From Celeribacter baekdonensis B30 (GTDB taxonomy: Bacteria; Pseudomonadota; Alphaproteobacteria; Rhodobacterales; Rhodobacteraceae): a stretch of 64,000 nucleotides of DNA. Of the stretch, positions 44,409 to 53,055 are shown piece after piece. The notes beneath the pieces are model-generated. The model was not told the DNA's origin. It saw only the letters and a program-made list of their open reading frames with translations, and searched no databases. Every line of letters begins with the position of its first letter. Position 1 is the stretch's first letter. The DNA is taken from positions 62,001-126,000 of the forward strand of contig NZ_AMRK01000005.1 of assembly GCF_000299875.1 (NCBI RefSeq), in the 5' to 3' direction. The translations under genes and the position numbers were made by a program.

Positions 44409-46088
44409 ATGGCTCAGAACGTATCTATGGAGGACTTCGAAGCCCTCTTGAATGAAAGCTTCGAAATTGACACCCCGGCAGAAGGCTCGGTTGTCCGCGG
44501 CAAGGTTCTTGCGATTGAAGCAGGCCAAGCCATCATCGACGTCGGCTACAAAATGGAAGGCCGCATCGATCTTAAAGAATTCGCAAATCCTGGTGAAGCT
44601 CCCTCCGTTGCCGTTGGTGACGAGGTCGAAGTGTTCCTCGACCGTGTCGAGAACGCCCGTGGCGAAGCTGTCATTTCGCGTGACAAAGCCCGCCGCGAAG
44701 AAGCCTGGGATCGTTTGGAAAAAGCCTATGCATCCGAAGAGCGCGTCGATGGCGTTATCTTTGGTCGCGTCAAAGGCGGCTTCACGGTCGACCTCGGCGG
44801 CGCTGTTGCGTTCCTTCCGGGCAGCCAGGTTGACGTGCGCCCCGTGCGCGACGCTGGCCCGCTCATGGGTCTCAAGCAGCCGTTCCAGGTTCTCAAAATG
44901 GACCGTCGTCGTGGCAACATCGTTGTGTCGCGTCGTGCGATCCTTGAAGAATCCCGTGCAGAACAGCGCGCAGAAGTCATTGGCGGTCTGACCGAAGGTC
45001 AGGAAGTTGACGGCGTGGTCAAAAACATCACCGAATACGGTGCGTTTGTGGACCTCGGCGGCGTTGACGGCCTGTTGCACGTCACCGACATGGCATGGCG
45101 TCGCGTGAACCACCCGTCCGAGATCCTCGCCATTGGCGAAACGATCAAGGTTCAGGTGATCAAGATCAACAAAGAAACCCACCGTATCTCCCTCGGCATG
45201 AAACAGCTGCAGGACGATCCGTGGGATGCTGTTGAGACCAAATACGCGCTCGAAACCGTTCACATGGGCCGCGTGACCAACATCACCGATTACGGCGCAT
45301 TTGTGGAACTTGAGCCGGGCGTCGAAGGCCTTGTTCACGTCTCCGAAATGTCCTGGACCAAGAAAAACGTCCATCCGGGCAAAATCGTGTCCACAAGCCA
45401 AGAAGTGGAAGTCATGGTTCTCGAAATCGACACCGCGAAACGTCGCGTGTCCCTCGGTCTCAAACAAACCATGCGCAACCCGTGGGAACTCTTTGCTGAG
45501 ACCCACCCGGAAGGCACCGTTGTCGAAGGCGAAGTCAAGAACATCACCGAATTCGGTCTGTTCGTGGGTCTGCCGGGCGACATCGACGGCATGGTTCACC
45601 TGTCCGATCTCTCGTGGGACGAGCGTGGCGAAGACGCCATCCAGAACTACCACAAGAACGACATGGTCAAAGCCGTTGTCACCGAGGTCGATGTTGAGAA
45701 AGAGCGTATCTCTCTCTCCATCAAAGGTCTCGACGACAGCTTCTCCGGTGCGGTTGAGGGCGTGAAACGCGGCTCGATCATCACCGTGACTGTGACCGCG
45801 ATCGAAGAAGGCGGAATCGAAGTGGAATATGAAGGCGCGAAATCCTTCATCCGCCGCTCCGACCTCTCCCGTGATCGTGCCGATCAGCGTCCTGAGCGCT
45901 TCCAGATCGGGGATCACCTCGATGTGCGCGTGACCAACGTTGATCAGAAAACCCGTCGTTTGGGTCTGTCGATCAAAGCACGCGAAATCGCCGAAGAAAA
46001 AGAAGCCGTCGAACAATATGGCTCCTCCGCTTCTGGCGCGTCCTTGGGCGATATCCTCGGCGCGGCTCTGAAGTCCGGCGACGAATAA
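44409..46088 (+). CDS. rpsA: 30S ribosomal protein S1
   Basis: The 559-residue protein is made of six S1 (OB-fold) RNA-binding repeats. Repeated elements such as VKNITEYGAFVDLGGVDGLL, VTNITDYGAFVELEPGVEGL and VKNITEFGLFVGLPGDIDGM lie in the middle repeats. S1 helps bind mRNA to the 30S subunit. Codon use is strongly biased, as expected for a highly expressed gene. AAGGAA precedes the ATG. ihfB follows at a distance on the same strand, a widely conserved pairing. Confidence 0.97.
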   Translation: MAQNVSMEDFEALLNESFEIDTPAEGSVVRGKVLAIEAGQAIIDVGYKMEGRIDLKEFANPGEAPSVAVGDEVEVFLDRVENARGEAVISRDKARREEAWDRLEKAYASEERVDGVIFGRVKGGFTVDLGGAVAFLPGSQVDVRPVRDAGPLMGLKQPFQVLKMDRRRGNIVVSRRAILEESRAEQRAEVIGGLTEGQEVDGVVKNITEYGAFVDLGGVDGLLHVTDMAWRRVNHPSEILAIGETIKVQVIKINKETHRISLGMKQLQDDPWDAVETKYALETVHMGRVTNITDYGAFVELEPGVEGLVHVSEMSWTKKNVHPGKIVSTSQEVEVMVLEIDTAKRRVSLGLKQTMRNPWELFAETHPEGTVVEGEVKNITEFGLFVGLPGDIDGMVHLSDLSWDERGEDAIQNYHKNDMVKAVVTEVDVEKERISLSIKGLDDSFSGAVEGVKRGSIITVTVTAIEEGGIEVEYEGAKSFIRRSDLSRDRADQRPERFQIGDHLDVRVTNVDQKTRRLGLSIKAREIAEEKEAVEQYGSSASGASLGDILGAALKSGDE

Positions 46089-46120
46089 TCACATCGCTTA
46101 AGTGCGACCAAGACTTTGAA

Positions 46121-46149
46121 AAGGCCCTGCTTTATCGCGGGGCCTTTTT
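46121..46149 (+). terminator. Rho-independent terminator of rpsA
   Basis: A stem AAGGCCC/GGGCCTT with a 12-nt loop ends in TTTTT, 32 bp after the stop codon. Confidence 0.8.
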
Positions 46150-46520
46150 GCATGAGCGCGATGGGCGCCTTCCCCTGCGGCAGCTCTCCCGAATCGCCTT
46201 GGCCACGCCGCGGCGCAGCGTTCCTCCGGATGTGCCCCCGGCGGGAAAAATTCTGAGATTTTCGAATTTTTGGGCTAAATCTCAGCACATTAGGGGTAAA
46301 AAAATTCATTCCGTGTCTCGGAGCCTATTCCCCGCAAAACGATCCCATCCTATAGTCGTTGGACAAATGAGAACGTCAAAGCGTTCCGCCAAAAATCGAA
46401 AACTGGGCTTTGGTGCAATGCCGTATGACAATGTTTGTTGTCAGCGCTTCGCATGATCCTATATCTCAGACGAAAGGCGTCACGCTTGAAAGAAACGTGC
46501 CCAAACCAAGGGGGGACTTC
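46150..46520. other. Intergenic region upstream of ihfB with two inverted repeats
   Basis: No gene is supported here. It holds CTGAGATTT (46253-46261) / AAATCTCAG (46277-46285), a perfect 9-bp inverted repeat with a 15-nt loop. Nearer the gene it holds TGACAA-N6-TTGTCA (46426-46443), a perfect dyad 78 bp upstream of the ihfB start that could be a protein-binding site. Confidence 0.5.
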
Positions 46521-46802
46521 ATGATCCGGTCTGAACTGATCCAGAAGATCGCTGATGAGAATCCGCATCTTTATCAACGCGACGTTGAGCGGATCGTGAA
46601 CACGATTTTTGAAGAGATCATCGAAGCGATGGCGCGTGGCGACAGAGTCGAGCTGCGCGGATTTGGCGCCTTTTCCGTCAAGAAGCGGGATGCAAGACTG
46701 GGGCGCAATCCGCGCACTGGCGAAAGCGTTCCGGTTGATGAAAAGCATGTGCCGTTTTTCAAAACTGGTAAGCTGTTGCGCGATCGTCTAAACGGCGAGT
46801 GA
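46521..46802 (+). CDS. ihfB: Integration host factor subunit beta
   Basis: The 93-residue DNA-bending protein has the HU/IHF fold with the beta-arm signature [20 protein letters not shown] and start [18 protein letters not shown] typical of IHF beta. AAGGGGGG precedes the ATG; longer in-frame starts lack support. With an alpha subunit encoded elsewhere it bends DNA at specific sites. A lapA-like gene follows by 27 bp. Confidence 0.95.
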   Translation: MIRSELIQKIADENPHLYQRDVERIVNTIFEEIIEAMARGDRVELRGFGAFSVKKRDARLGRNPRTGESVPVDEKHVPFFKTGKLLRDRLNGE

Positions 46803-46829
46803 GTTTTGACATAGAGGAAGGGGGCGCTG

Positions 46830-47177
46830 ATGCGCTACATCCGTTACGCGTTTCTCGCGGCGCTTGCCGTTGTGCTGGTGACTGTGGCCTTGGCCAACCG
46901 CGATGTCGTTGTGCTCCACCTTTTGCCCGCAGATCTGGCCAGCCTCACAGGCCTGTCCCTGACCTTGAGCTTGCCGATGTTTGTGGTGATCTTTGGCGCG
47001 ATCGTGGCCGGGCTTTTGATCGGGTTTGTCTGGGAATATATGCGCGAGTATAAACACCGCTCCGCGGCTTCGGGCCACAAGCGCGAAAAAGAAAAACTGG
47101 CGCGTGAAGTCGACAAGCTGAAAACAGCCAAAGCCAAGAGTGAGGGCGACGAAGTCCTGGCACTTTTGGAAAACTGA
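46830..47177 (+). CDS. LapA-domain (DUF1049) inner-membrane protein
   Basis: The 115-residue protein has two membrane segments (residues about 5-22 and 44-66, with PMFVVIFGAIVAGLLIGFVW) and a charged C-terminal coiled coil (REKEKLAREVDKLKTAKAKS). This is the LapA/DUF1049 layout linked to LPS assembly in E. coli. It lies between ihfB and trpF, an arrangement seen in many alphaproteobacteria. Confidence 0.88.
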   Translation: MRYIRYAFLAALAVVLVTVALANRDVVVLHLLPADLASLTGLSLTLSLPMFVVIFGAIVAGLLIGFVWEYMREYKHRSAASGHKREKEKLAREVDKLKTAKAKSEGDEVLALLEN

Positions 47178-47195
47178 TTGCACTAGAACAGGTCC

Positions 47196-47837
47196 ATGGA
47201 CACACGCGTCAAAATTTGCGGGCTGAGCACGCCCGAGACGGTCGACGTGGCTGTTGAGGCCGGGGCGCAATACTTGGGCTTTGTGTTTTTTCCGAAATCC
47301 CCCCGCTATGTCGATATCCCCAAAGCGCGCGCGCTGGCGGTTGAGGTGCCTATGGGCGTGGCCAAGGTCGCTTTGGTGGTGAATGCCACCGATGCGGAAC
47401 TGGACCGGATCACCGATCAGGTGCCGCTCGATATGCTGCAACTTCACGGCACGGAAAGCCTTGAGCGGGTGTCGGACATCCGTGCGCGCTATGGCTTGCC
47501 GGTGATGAAGGCTGTGGGGGTTTCTGGACCTGAAGATTTGGCCGCCTTGGATGCCTATGGCATGGTAGCGGATCAGATTTTGGTCGACACCAAAGCCCCG
47601 AAAGGTGCGGTTATTCCCGGCGGAAATGGTCTTTCCTTTGATTGGCGGTTGATTTCCAAACGTGCCTGGAATGCGCCATGGATGTTGGCCGGTGGCCTGA
47701 CGGCGGAGAATGTGGTTTCTGCGATCCAAACGACCGGCGCGAAACAGGTTGATCTCTCGTCCGGTGTTGAAAGCGCACCGGGGGTGAAGGATCCCGCCAA
47801 AATCCGTGCCTTTATGGCCGCCATTCGGGACGCCTGA
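47196..47837 (+). CDS. trpF: Phosphoribosylanthranilate isomerase
   Basis: The 213-residue TIM barrel starts [14 protein letters not shown], where the Cys is the general base. It also has [25 protein letters not shown], the catalytic Asp region VDTKAP and [15 protein letters not shown] at the phosphate site. It performs the third step of tryptophan synthesis from anthranilate. trpB follows 99 bp later. Confidence 0.95.
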   Translation: MDTRVKICGLSTPETVDVAVEAGAQYLGFVFFPKSPRYVDIPKARALAVEVPMGVAKVALVVNATDAELDRITDQVPLDMLQLHGTESLERVSDIRARYGLPVMKAVGVSGPEDLAALDAYGMVADQILVDTKAPKGAVIPGGNGLSFDWRLISKRAWNAPWMLAGGLTAENVVSAIQTTGAKQVDLSSGVESAPGVKDPAKIRAFMAAIRDA

Positions 47838-47936
47838 CCGGCTTTTTCGAGTATTTTCCCTGCAATGAAGACGGGCGCGCTTTACCGGCCCGCGCCTGTG
47901 AGCTACATCCATGTGGATCCGCAAAGGAGCATCGCG

Positions 47937-49187
47937 ATGAACGATCTTTTCAACAGCTTCATGAATGGCCCTGACGAAAAGGGCCGCTTTGGCAATTACG
48001 GCGGGCGGTTCGTGTCTGAGACACTGATGCCGCTGATCCTCTCACTCGAAGAGGAATATGAGAAAGCCAAGGTCGATCCCGAATTTTGGGCCGAAATGGA
48101 AGATCTGTGGAAACACTATGTCGGTCGCCCGAGCCCGCTTTACTACGCGCAAAAAATGACCGAAGAGTTGGGCGGCGCGAAGATTTATCTCAAGCGTGAC
48201 GAGCTCAACCACACTGGTGCACATAAGATCAACAACGTGCTGGGCCAGATCATTTTGGCACGGCGCATGGGCAAAACCCGGATCATCGCCGAAACTGGCG
48301 CGGGCCAACACGGGGTTGCCACGGCGACGGTCTGTGCCAAATTCGGTCTGAAATGCGTGGTCTATATGGGGGCGCATGATGTCGAACGGCAGATGCCGAA
48401 CGTGTTTCGGATGCAGCTTTTGGGCGCTGAAGTGGTGCCGGTGAAATCCGGTCGCGGCACGTTGAAAGATGCGATGAACGATGCGCTGCGCGATTGGGTG
48501 ACCAATGTGCGCGACACGTTTTATTGCATCGGCACGGTGGCGGGGCCGCACCCGTACCCGGCGATGGTGCGTGATTTCCAATCCATCATCGGCAAAGAGG
48601 TCCGGTGGCAGTTGCCCGAGCAAGAGGGCGAAGGCCGTTTGCCCGATACGGTGATCGCGGCGATTGGCGGCGGCTCCAACGCGATGGGGCTGTTTTTCCC
48701 GTTCCTCGATGACGAGAGCGTCAATATCATTGGCGTCGAAGCGGGTGGCAAAGGCGTGAACGAGAAGATGGAACATTGCGCCTCGCTGACGGGCGGGCGT
48801 CCGGGCGTGTTGCATGGCAACCGCACCTATTTGTTGCAGGACGACGATGGGCAGATTCTCGAAGGCTTCTCGATTTCTGCCGGTTTGGACTATCCGGGCA
48901 TCGGGCCAGAGCACGCCTGGCTCAATGACATCGGCCGCGCCAAATATGTCTCGATCACCGACACAGAGGCTTTGGAAGCGTTTCAGTTTTCCTGCCGCAC
49001 CGAAGGGATCATCCCGGCGCTTGAGCCGTCGCATGCGCTGGCGCATGTGATGAAATTGGCTCCGACCCTGCCCAAAGACCATATCATCGTGATGAATATG
49101 TGTGGGCGCGGCGACAAAGACATCTTTACTGTGGCGCGCCACCTGGGCGTGAATATCGCAGGCTCTGAAGGTCGCGATCTTAAATAA
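47937..49187 (+). CDS. trpB: Tryptophan synthase beta chain
   Basis: The 416-residue PLP enzyme has the Schiff-base lysine in [16 protein letters not shown] near residue 96, the phosphate loop GGGSNAMG near 242 and [13 protein letters not shown]. It joins indole to serine. Start at 47937 follows AAAGGAG. The alpha subunit gene is not next to it but about 10.8 kb downstream on the opposite strand. Confidence 0.96.
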   Translation: MNDLFNSFMNGPDEKGRFGNYGGRFVSETLMPLILSLEEEYEKAKVDPEFWAEMEDLWKHYVGRPSPLYYAQKMTEELGGAKIYLKRDELNHTGAHKINNVLGQIILARRMGKTRIIAETGAGQHGVATATVCAKFGLKCVVYMGAHDVERQMPNVFRMQLLGAEVVPVKSGRGTLKDAMNDALRDWVTNVRDTFYCIGTVAGPHPYPAMVRDFQSIIGKEVRWQLPEQEGEGRLPDTVIAAIGGGSNAMGLFFPFLDDESVNIIGVEAGGKGVNEKMEHCASLTGGRPGVLHGNRTYLLQDDDGQILEGFSISAGLDYPGIGPEHAWLNDIGRAKYVSITDTEALEAFQFSCRTEGIIPALEPSHALAHVMKLAPTLPKDHIIVMNMCGRGDKDIFTVARHLGVNIAGSEGRDLK

Positions 49188-49210
49188 TATAAAGAGATCA
49201 ATGCGCTATG

Positions 49211-49240
49211 AGGGCCGTTCCAATGGGAGCGGCCCTTTTT
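49211..49240 (+). terminator. Rho-independent terminator of trpB
   Basis: A stem AGGGCCGTTCC/GGGAGCGGCCCT (one mismatch region) with a 3-nt loop is followed by TTTTT, 24 bp after the stop codon. Confidence 0.85.
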
Positions 49241-49244
49241 CATG

Positions 49245-49298
49245 CCCTAAACTCAGGTTTAGGGTCGTGGGGCGGGGGTTTATGGGGCCGGGTTTAGG
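49245..49298. repeat. GTTTAGG repeats upstream of the acidic PepSY-like gene
   Basis: CCCTAAAC (49245-49252) and GTTTAGGG (49257-49264) form a perfect 8-bp inverted repeat with loop TCAG. A further GTTTAGG lies at 49292-49298. They stand 105-160 bp upstream of the first gene of the acidic-protein locus and may be operator sites for its LuxR-type regulator, which is inference. Confidence 0.45.
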
Positions 49299-49404
49299 CC
49301 CGTGGTTGGTAGAACTCGGTAAGGTTTGTCGGTGAGAGTGCAGTCGTTCCGGGGTGCTCTCGTACCCCGTTCATTGAAACCTGATTCCTCCGAAAGGAAC
49401 GACC

Positions 49405-49887
49405 ATGCATAAAGTACTTTTGACCTCCATCGCCTTTCTCGCTGCAGGCGTACCCATCACGGCATTTGCCGAGATGACCACCGAAGAAATCGTCGATATG
49501 TTCCCCGGCGCGCAAAAAATCGAAATCAAACGCCGTGCCAACACCACCAAAGTGGAAGTGCTTGTGGATGGTGAAAAGATCGAAGTGACATTTGACAATG
49601 CCACCAACCAAATCCGCAAACGTGAGACCGAGCGGCTTTCTGACAATGATTTGGCTGATGAGCTTGATGACATTGAGCAGCATAACGGCGATACTTACGC
49701 TGACGAAGATCATGATCGTGATGAGGCCGATGATGACAGCGATGATGATCGTGGCAGCTCTCATGACAATGATGACAGTGACGACAGTGACAGTGACGAC
49801 AGTGACAGTGACGACGATGACAGCGATAACGACAGTGACGATGATGGTGGCGATGACAGCGATGATGACGAAGGGGATGATCGCTAA
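49405..49887 (+). CDS. Secreted PepSY-like protein with long Asp/Ser-rich tail
   Basis: The 160-residue product has a signal peptide (MHKVLLTSIAFLAAGVPITA, cleavage near AFA). A small PepSY-like domain follows (residues about 24-78: EEIVDMFPGAQKIEIKR, VEVLVDGEKIEVTFD). Residues from about 85 to the end consist mostly of Asp with Ser and some Gly, Asn, His. The tail recalls calcium-binding Asp/Ser repeats such as those of dentin phosphoprotein. The DNA of the tail is a degenerate GAC-AGT repeat. AAAGGA precedes the ATG. The next gene encodes a similar design, so both probably work together in the periplasm or outside. Confidence 0.7.
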   Translation: MHKVLLTSIAFLAAGVPITAFAEMTTEEIVDMFPGAQKIEIKRRANTTKVEVLVDGEKIEVTFDNATNQIRKRETERLSDNDLADELDDIEQHNGDTYADEDHDRDEADDDSDDDRGSSHDNDDSDDSDSDDSDSDDDDSDNDSDDDGGDDSDDDEGDDR

Positions 49888-49994
49888 GCCGCGCAGACAA
49901 TCTGCCTGTCGCATGGCGCATCCCCGCGCCAGATGATAAAAATGACGTCCCCCGCGAAACCGCGCGGGAGACGTTTTCAAGGTGAGGATAGACG

Positions 49995-50483
49995 ATGAAT
50001 CGAAGACGCTTTTTCATAGGGTTGTCTGCGGCGCTCACCATGGGCGGGGCCGCATTGGCGCAGCCAGCCGAAGATATGATCCTCGCGCAATTGCGTCAGC
50101 AGGGGTTCAAAAAAATCACAGTCGGTCGCACCCTATTGGGGCGGACGCGCTTTGTCGCGACGGGCAACGGGCAAAGGCGTGAGATCATTCTCAATCCGGT
50201 CACTGGCGAAATTTTGCGTGATTTCTGGCAGGATGAGGTGGGGAACAAAGCCCCGCGGATTGTTGACAGTTCCGGGTCGCGTGATGCCGGTGACGGGCGG
50301 GAGGACGATACATCGCCTGATGAGGGCAATGAGGCCGAGGACGACGACGATCAGGACAGCGACGATCAGGACGACGACAAAAGCTCCTCAGACCGCGAAG
50401 ACCGCGAGGATAGTCGCGACGAGAGCGACAAAGAGGATGATGGTGGAGACGACGACGAGTCTGACGACGACAGCGAGGACTGA
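49995..50483 (+). CDS. Secreted PepSY-like protein with acidic tail, possible Tat signal
   Basis: The 162-residue product starts MNRRRFFIGLSAALTMGGAA, a signal peptide with a twin-arginine-like RRRFF motif. Residues about 25-85 form a PepSY-like unit (EDMILAQLRQQGFKKITVGR, RREIILNPVTGEILRDFW). The rest is a Glu/Asp/Ser-rich tail. It is laid out like the preceding protein but with a different leader and less regular tail. It begins 107 bp after that gene and ends 44 bp before the LuxR-type gene. Function unknown; metal or polycation binding is a plausible role. Confidence 0.7.
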   Translation: MNRRRFFIGLSAALTMGGAALAQPAEDMILAQLRQQGFKKITVGRTLLGRTRFVATGNGQRREIILNPVTGEILRDFWQDEVGNKAPRIVDSSGSRDAGDGREDDTSPDEGNEAEDDDDQDSDDQDDDKSSSDREDREDSRDESDKEDDGGDDDESDDDSED

Positions 50484-50527
50484 GCAGGGGCCGCACAGCC
50501 ATTTATGCGGCAAGGGGAGGGACGCGT

Positions 50528-51043
50528 TTGCAAGAACGCTACATAATTTTGACCATTTTCATCGTGCAGGCCATCTGCGCGTTTTTCTTTGTGTCGGACA
50601 TTCTTGGATCTGTGATCGGCCTTCGTGCCAGCCCGATCGCATGGCAAACCCGTGAGCTTATTGAAATTTTGGCCGCTGTTGGGCTGCTCCTTGGCCTTGG
50701 GCTGGGGGGCATTGCTCTGAATCGCTCGTTGCGTCACCGGCAAAGGGCCGAGGATAAATTGCGCCGCGCCTCATCGGCCTTTGTTGATGTGTTGGAGGAA
50801 CGGTTTGCGATCTGGTCGCTGACGCCCGCCGAACGCGATGTGGCGTTGTTTTTGATCAAGGGCCTGTCCATTTCTGATATCGCGGCAGTGCGTGCCACAT
50901 CGGAAGGCACGGTCAAGGCACAGATGGGCGCAGTCTACCGCAAAGCGGGCGTAAGTGGTGCTGCGCAACTGCTGAGCTTGTTCATCGATGATCTGATGGA
51001 TGGCGTCACGGTCGAGACATTGCGCGACGATGAAGCCGCCTAG
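50528..51043 (+). CDS. Membrane-anchored LuxR-type helix-turn-helix regulator
   Basis: The 171-residue protein has two N-terminal membrane segments (residues about 5-28 and 43-66), a short linker, and a C-terminal GerE/LuxR DNA-binding domain: LTPAERDVALFLIKGLSISD, EGTVKAQMGAVYRKAGVSG, residues about 98-150. It starts at TTG with AGGGGAGGG upstream. It has no receiver or autoinducer domain, so a signal would have to come through the membrane part. Its position after two secreted acidic PepSY-like genes suggests it senses or controls them. Confidence 0.8.
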   Translation: MQERYIILTIFIVQAICAFFFVSDILGSVIGLRASPIAWQTRELIEILAAVGLLLGLGLGGIALNRSLRHRQRAEDKLRRASSAFVDVLEERFAIWSLTPAERDVALFLIKGLSISDIAAVRATSEGTVKAQMGAVYRKAGVSGAAQLLSLFIDDLMDGVTVETLRDDEAA

Positions 51044-51420
51044 AGCGTCTCAATGGCGTGGGCTTTGAGCACCTCAAGAGGCACAATCTCAAGCGCGCGG
51101 ACATGGGTCGAGGCCAAAGAGACTTTGGGCGCACAGCCTTCATCATGGGCCTGAAAAAAACGTGCGGCACAGAGGCACCATGCATCCCCCGGTTTGAGGC
51201 CGACAAAGCCAAACTCCGGTCGCGGTGTCGACAGATCATTTCCGACATATTTGGAATAGGCGAGGAATTCCCCGGTCATCACCGCGCAGACGGTGTGCGA
51301 GCCGGTATCTTCAGCGCAAGTGTTGCAGGCGCCATCGCGAAAATAGCCCGTCATCGGATCGGTGGAGCAGGGCGCCAAAGCGCCGCCCAGAACATTGATC
51401 GAAGGGGAGGGGGTGACCAT
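51040..51420 (-). CDS. DUF2237 family protein
   Basis: The 126-residue protein matches DUF2237: NVLGGALAPCSTDPMTGYFR, CNTCAEDTGSHTVCAVMT, EFLAYSKYVGNDLSTP and KPGDAWCLCAARFF. The five or six conserved cysteines suggest metal binding. The function of this family is unknown to me. Its stop overlaps the end of the convergent LuxR-type gene by 4 bp. The pth gene upstream may be separately transcribed. Confidence 0.88.
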   Translation of the reverse strand: MVTPSPSINVLGGALAPCSTDPMTGYFRDGACNTCAEDTGSHTVCAVMTGEFLAYSKYVGNDLSTPRPEFGFVGLKPGDAWCLCAARFFQAHDEGCAPKVSLASTHVRALEIVPLEVLKAHAIETL

Positions 51421-51478
51421 CGCGCATCTCCTTTCGGGTCAAGGTAGAGGGTATGGCACCGTGGTCAAGGGGAGAGGA

Positions 51479-52165
51479 TCAGCGGAATTTGTCGCGCAGC
51501 GTGTCGAAGGGCGATTTTGGTGCCTCAGGCGCGTTTGATTTTGGGGCAGGCGCATCGGTTTTGGGAGCGCGGGCTTTGGTCCCGGTCGAGGGCCGGGGCG
51601 GGCTTGTGCGCAAGGCGACGGCATTGGAAAACTTTGCAGTATCACCAGCCGCCAGAGAGGCCGCTCCATCGGAACAGCCCCGGATCACATCGTCGAGCCA
51701 GTCCTGATCAGCTTTGGCAAAATCCGACAAGACATAGGGGGCAACGCGGTCCTTGTGGCCCGGATGGCCAATGCCCAAACGCACCCGGTCATAGTCCGCC
51801 CCGATATGTTGATGAATAGAGCGCAACCCGTTGTGCCCGGCATGGCCACCGCCGGTTTTGACCCGAACCTTGCCGGGCGCGAGGTCCAACTCGTCATGAA
51901 ACACCACCACGTCGGCCGGGGTGAGTTTGTAAAACCGCATCGCCTCGCCCACCGATTGGCCGGAGAGATTCATAAAGGTTTCGGGCTTGATCAGGATCAC
52001 CTTTTCGGACCCAAGTTTGCCCTCAGACACCTGACCCTGAAATTTGGACCGCCACGGCGCAAACCCGTGATCTTCCTGGACCCGGTCCACAACCATAAAG
52101 CCGATATTGTGGCGGTTTCCCGCATATTTCGTGCCCGGATTTCCGAGGCCGACAAACAAACGCAT
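51479..52165 (-). CDS. pth: Peptidyl-tRNA hydrolase
   Basis: The 228-residue protein has the catalytic histidine in GNRHNIGFMVVD near residue 20, FMNLSGQSVGEAMRFY near 70, DELDLAPGKVRVKTGGGHAGHNGLRS near 95-120 and GIGHPG. It frees tRNA from peptidyl-tRNA drop-off products. The last 40 residues are a Pro/Ala/Lys-rich tail beyond the catalytic domain. In many alphaproteobacteria rplY lies directly upstream of pth; here a glycerophosphodiesterase gene is between them. Confidence 0.95.
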   Translation of the reverse strand: MRLFVGLGNPGTKYAGNRHNIGFMVVDRVQEDHGFAPWRSKFQGQVSEGKLGSEKVILIKPETFMNLSGQSVGEAMRFYKLTPADVVVFHDELDLAPGKVRVKTGGGHAGHNGLRSIHQHIGADYDRVRLGIGHPGHKDRVAPYVLSDFAKADQDWLDDVIRGCSDGAASLAAGDTAKFSNAVALRTSPPRPSTGTKARAPKTDAPAPKSNAPEAPKSPFDTLRDKFR

Positions 52166-52195
52166 GACAGTCTCCTTTGGCGAAGACCTAGCGTG

Positions 52196-52933
52196 TCATG
52201 GCGCTTTTGGCGAGTCCTGAGAGGTGCGAAAGGCATGAAAGGCCGAGACGTGATCGGTGTTGAGGCACCCAACGCCCCAATCCCGGATCTGGGCAAAAAG
52301 CGCGGGCGAGACTGCGTCGGAATAGACCTGCGTGGCCAACCCTGCCGCCTGTGCCGCCCGGACGTTTTCAAGGGTGAAATCATTCTTGGCGTCATCGCAG
52401 GCATAGAATTCGACGATGGTGGCGTCAAATTTGTCGATCAGCGTCTCAGGCGTTGCGCGCCGCCAATGCACCATCTGGGCGACATCGGGGGCCGCGCGCA
52501 GCATGTCGAGGTGCATCTGTTCCGAAAAGGAGCAGGTGTAACACTGTGCGGCGATGTCGAGGCGATGGATGATTTGGGCGATGGCGTCGCAATCGGCCCA
52601 TTTGACTTCGATGTAGAAGGCTGCGCGGGATTTGAAGGCGTCCAAAAACGCATCGAGACGGGGAACGGGCGTTGTCGCAAATCGAGCATCGAACCAAGCG
52701 CCCGCATCCAGGGCATCGACCTCTTTCGATGTCATGTCGGCGATCGGGCCGGTGCCGTTGGTGGTGCGGTCCACGGTCTCGTCATGCATCACATAAAGCA
52801 CGCCATCACGGGTTTGGCGCACGTCGAATTCAAGAACATCCCCGCCCTGCGCCAAGGCAGCCTCGAAGGCGGGAAATGTGTTCTCAGGCGCGCTGAGGCG
52901 TGCGCCGCGGTGGCAGGCAATCTGTGTCATCAT
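52196..52933 (-). CDS. Glycerophosphodiester phosphodiesterase
   Basis: The 245-residue TIM-barrel protein has the GDPD signatures ACHRGARLSAPENTFPAFEA near residue 7 and VLEFDVRQTRDGVLYVMHDETVDRTTNG near 33-60. His, Arg, Glu and Asp catalytic residues are in place. There is no signal peptide, so it acts in the cytoplasm like UgpQ, releasing glycerol-3-phosphate from phospholipid head-group diesters. It lies between rplY and pth on the same strand, 30 bp before pth. Confidence 0.9.
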   Translation of the reverse strand: MMTQIACHRGARLSAPENTFPAFEAALAQGGDVLEFDVRQTRDGVLYVMHDETVDRTTNGTGPIADMTSKEVDALDAGAWFDARFATTPVPRLDAFLDAFKSRAAFYIEVKWADCDAIAQIIHRLDIAAQCYTCSFSEQMHLDMLRAAPDVAQMVHWRRATPETLIDKFDATIVEFYACDDAKNDFTLENVRAAQAAGLATQVYSDAVSPALFAQIRDWGVGCLNTDHVSAFHAFRTSQDSPKAP

Positions 52934-53000
52934 GCGCCCGTGCTAAATGGGCGAGATCACAGGGGCATGACGTTTGGCGTGGAAATGGGGGGCAAAACGA

Positions 53001-53030
53001 AAAACGCGAGCCCCAAAGGACCCGCGTTTC
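53001..53030 (-). terminator. Rho-independent terminator of rplY
   Basis: On the minus strand AAACGCG pairs with CGCGTTT around a GC-rich loop and is followed by a T-run, 26 bp after the rplY stop codon. Confidence 0.75.
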
Positions 53031-53055
53031 CATGCCTGAACAGGGCGGCTGAGGA

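Noticed and set aside
44259-46016. 585-codon open frame on the minus strand opposite rpsA
   Set aside because: It is a mirror frame created by the strong codon bias of rpsA. The plus-strand protein has complete S1 repeats and an RBS; the minus frame is low-complexity and Phe/His/Asp-rich.
49294-50041. Minus-strand frames rich in Val/Ile/Thr or His/Cys/Arg opposite the acidic tail
   Set aside because: They are reverse readings of the GAC/AGT repeat DNA and have no ribosome-binding site. The plus-strand genes have signal peptides and RBS.
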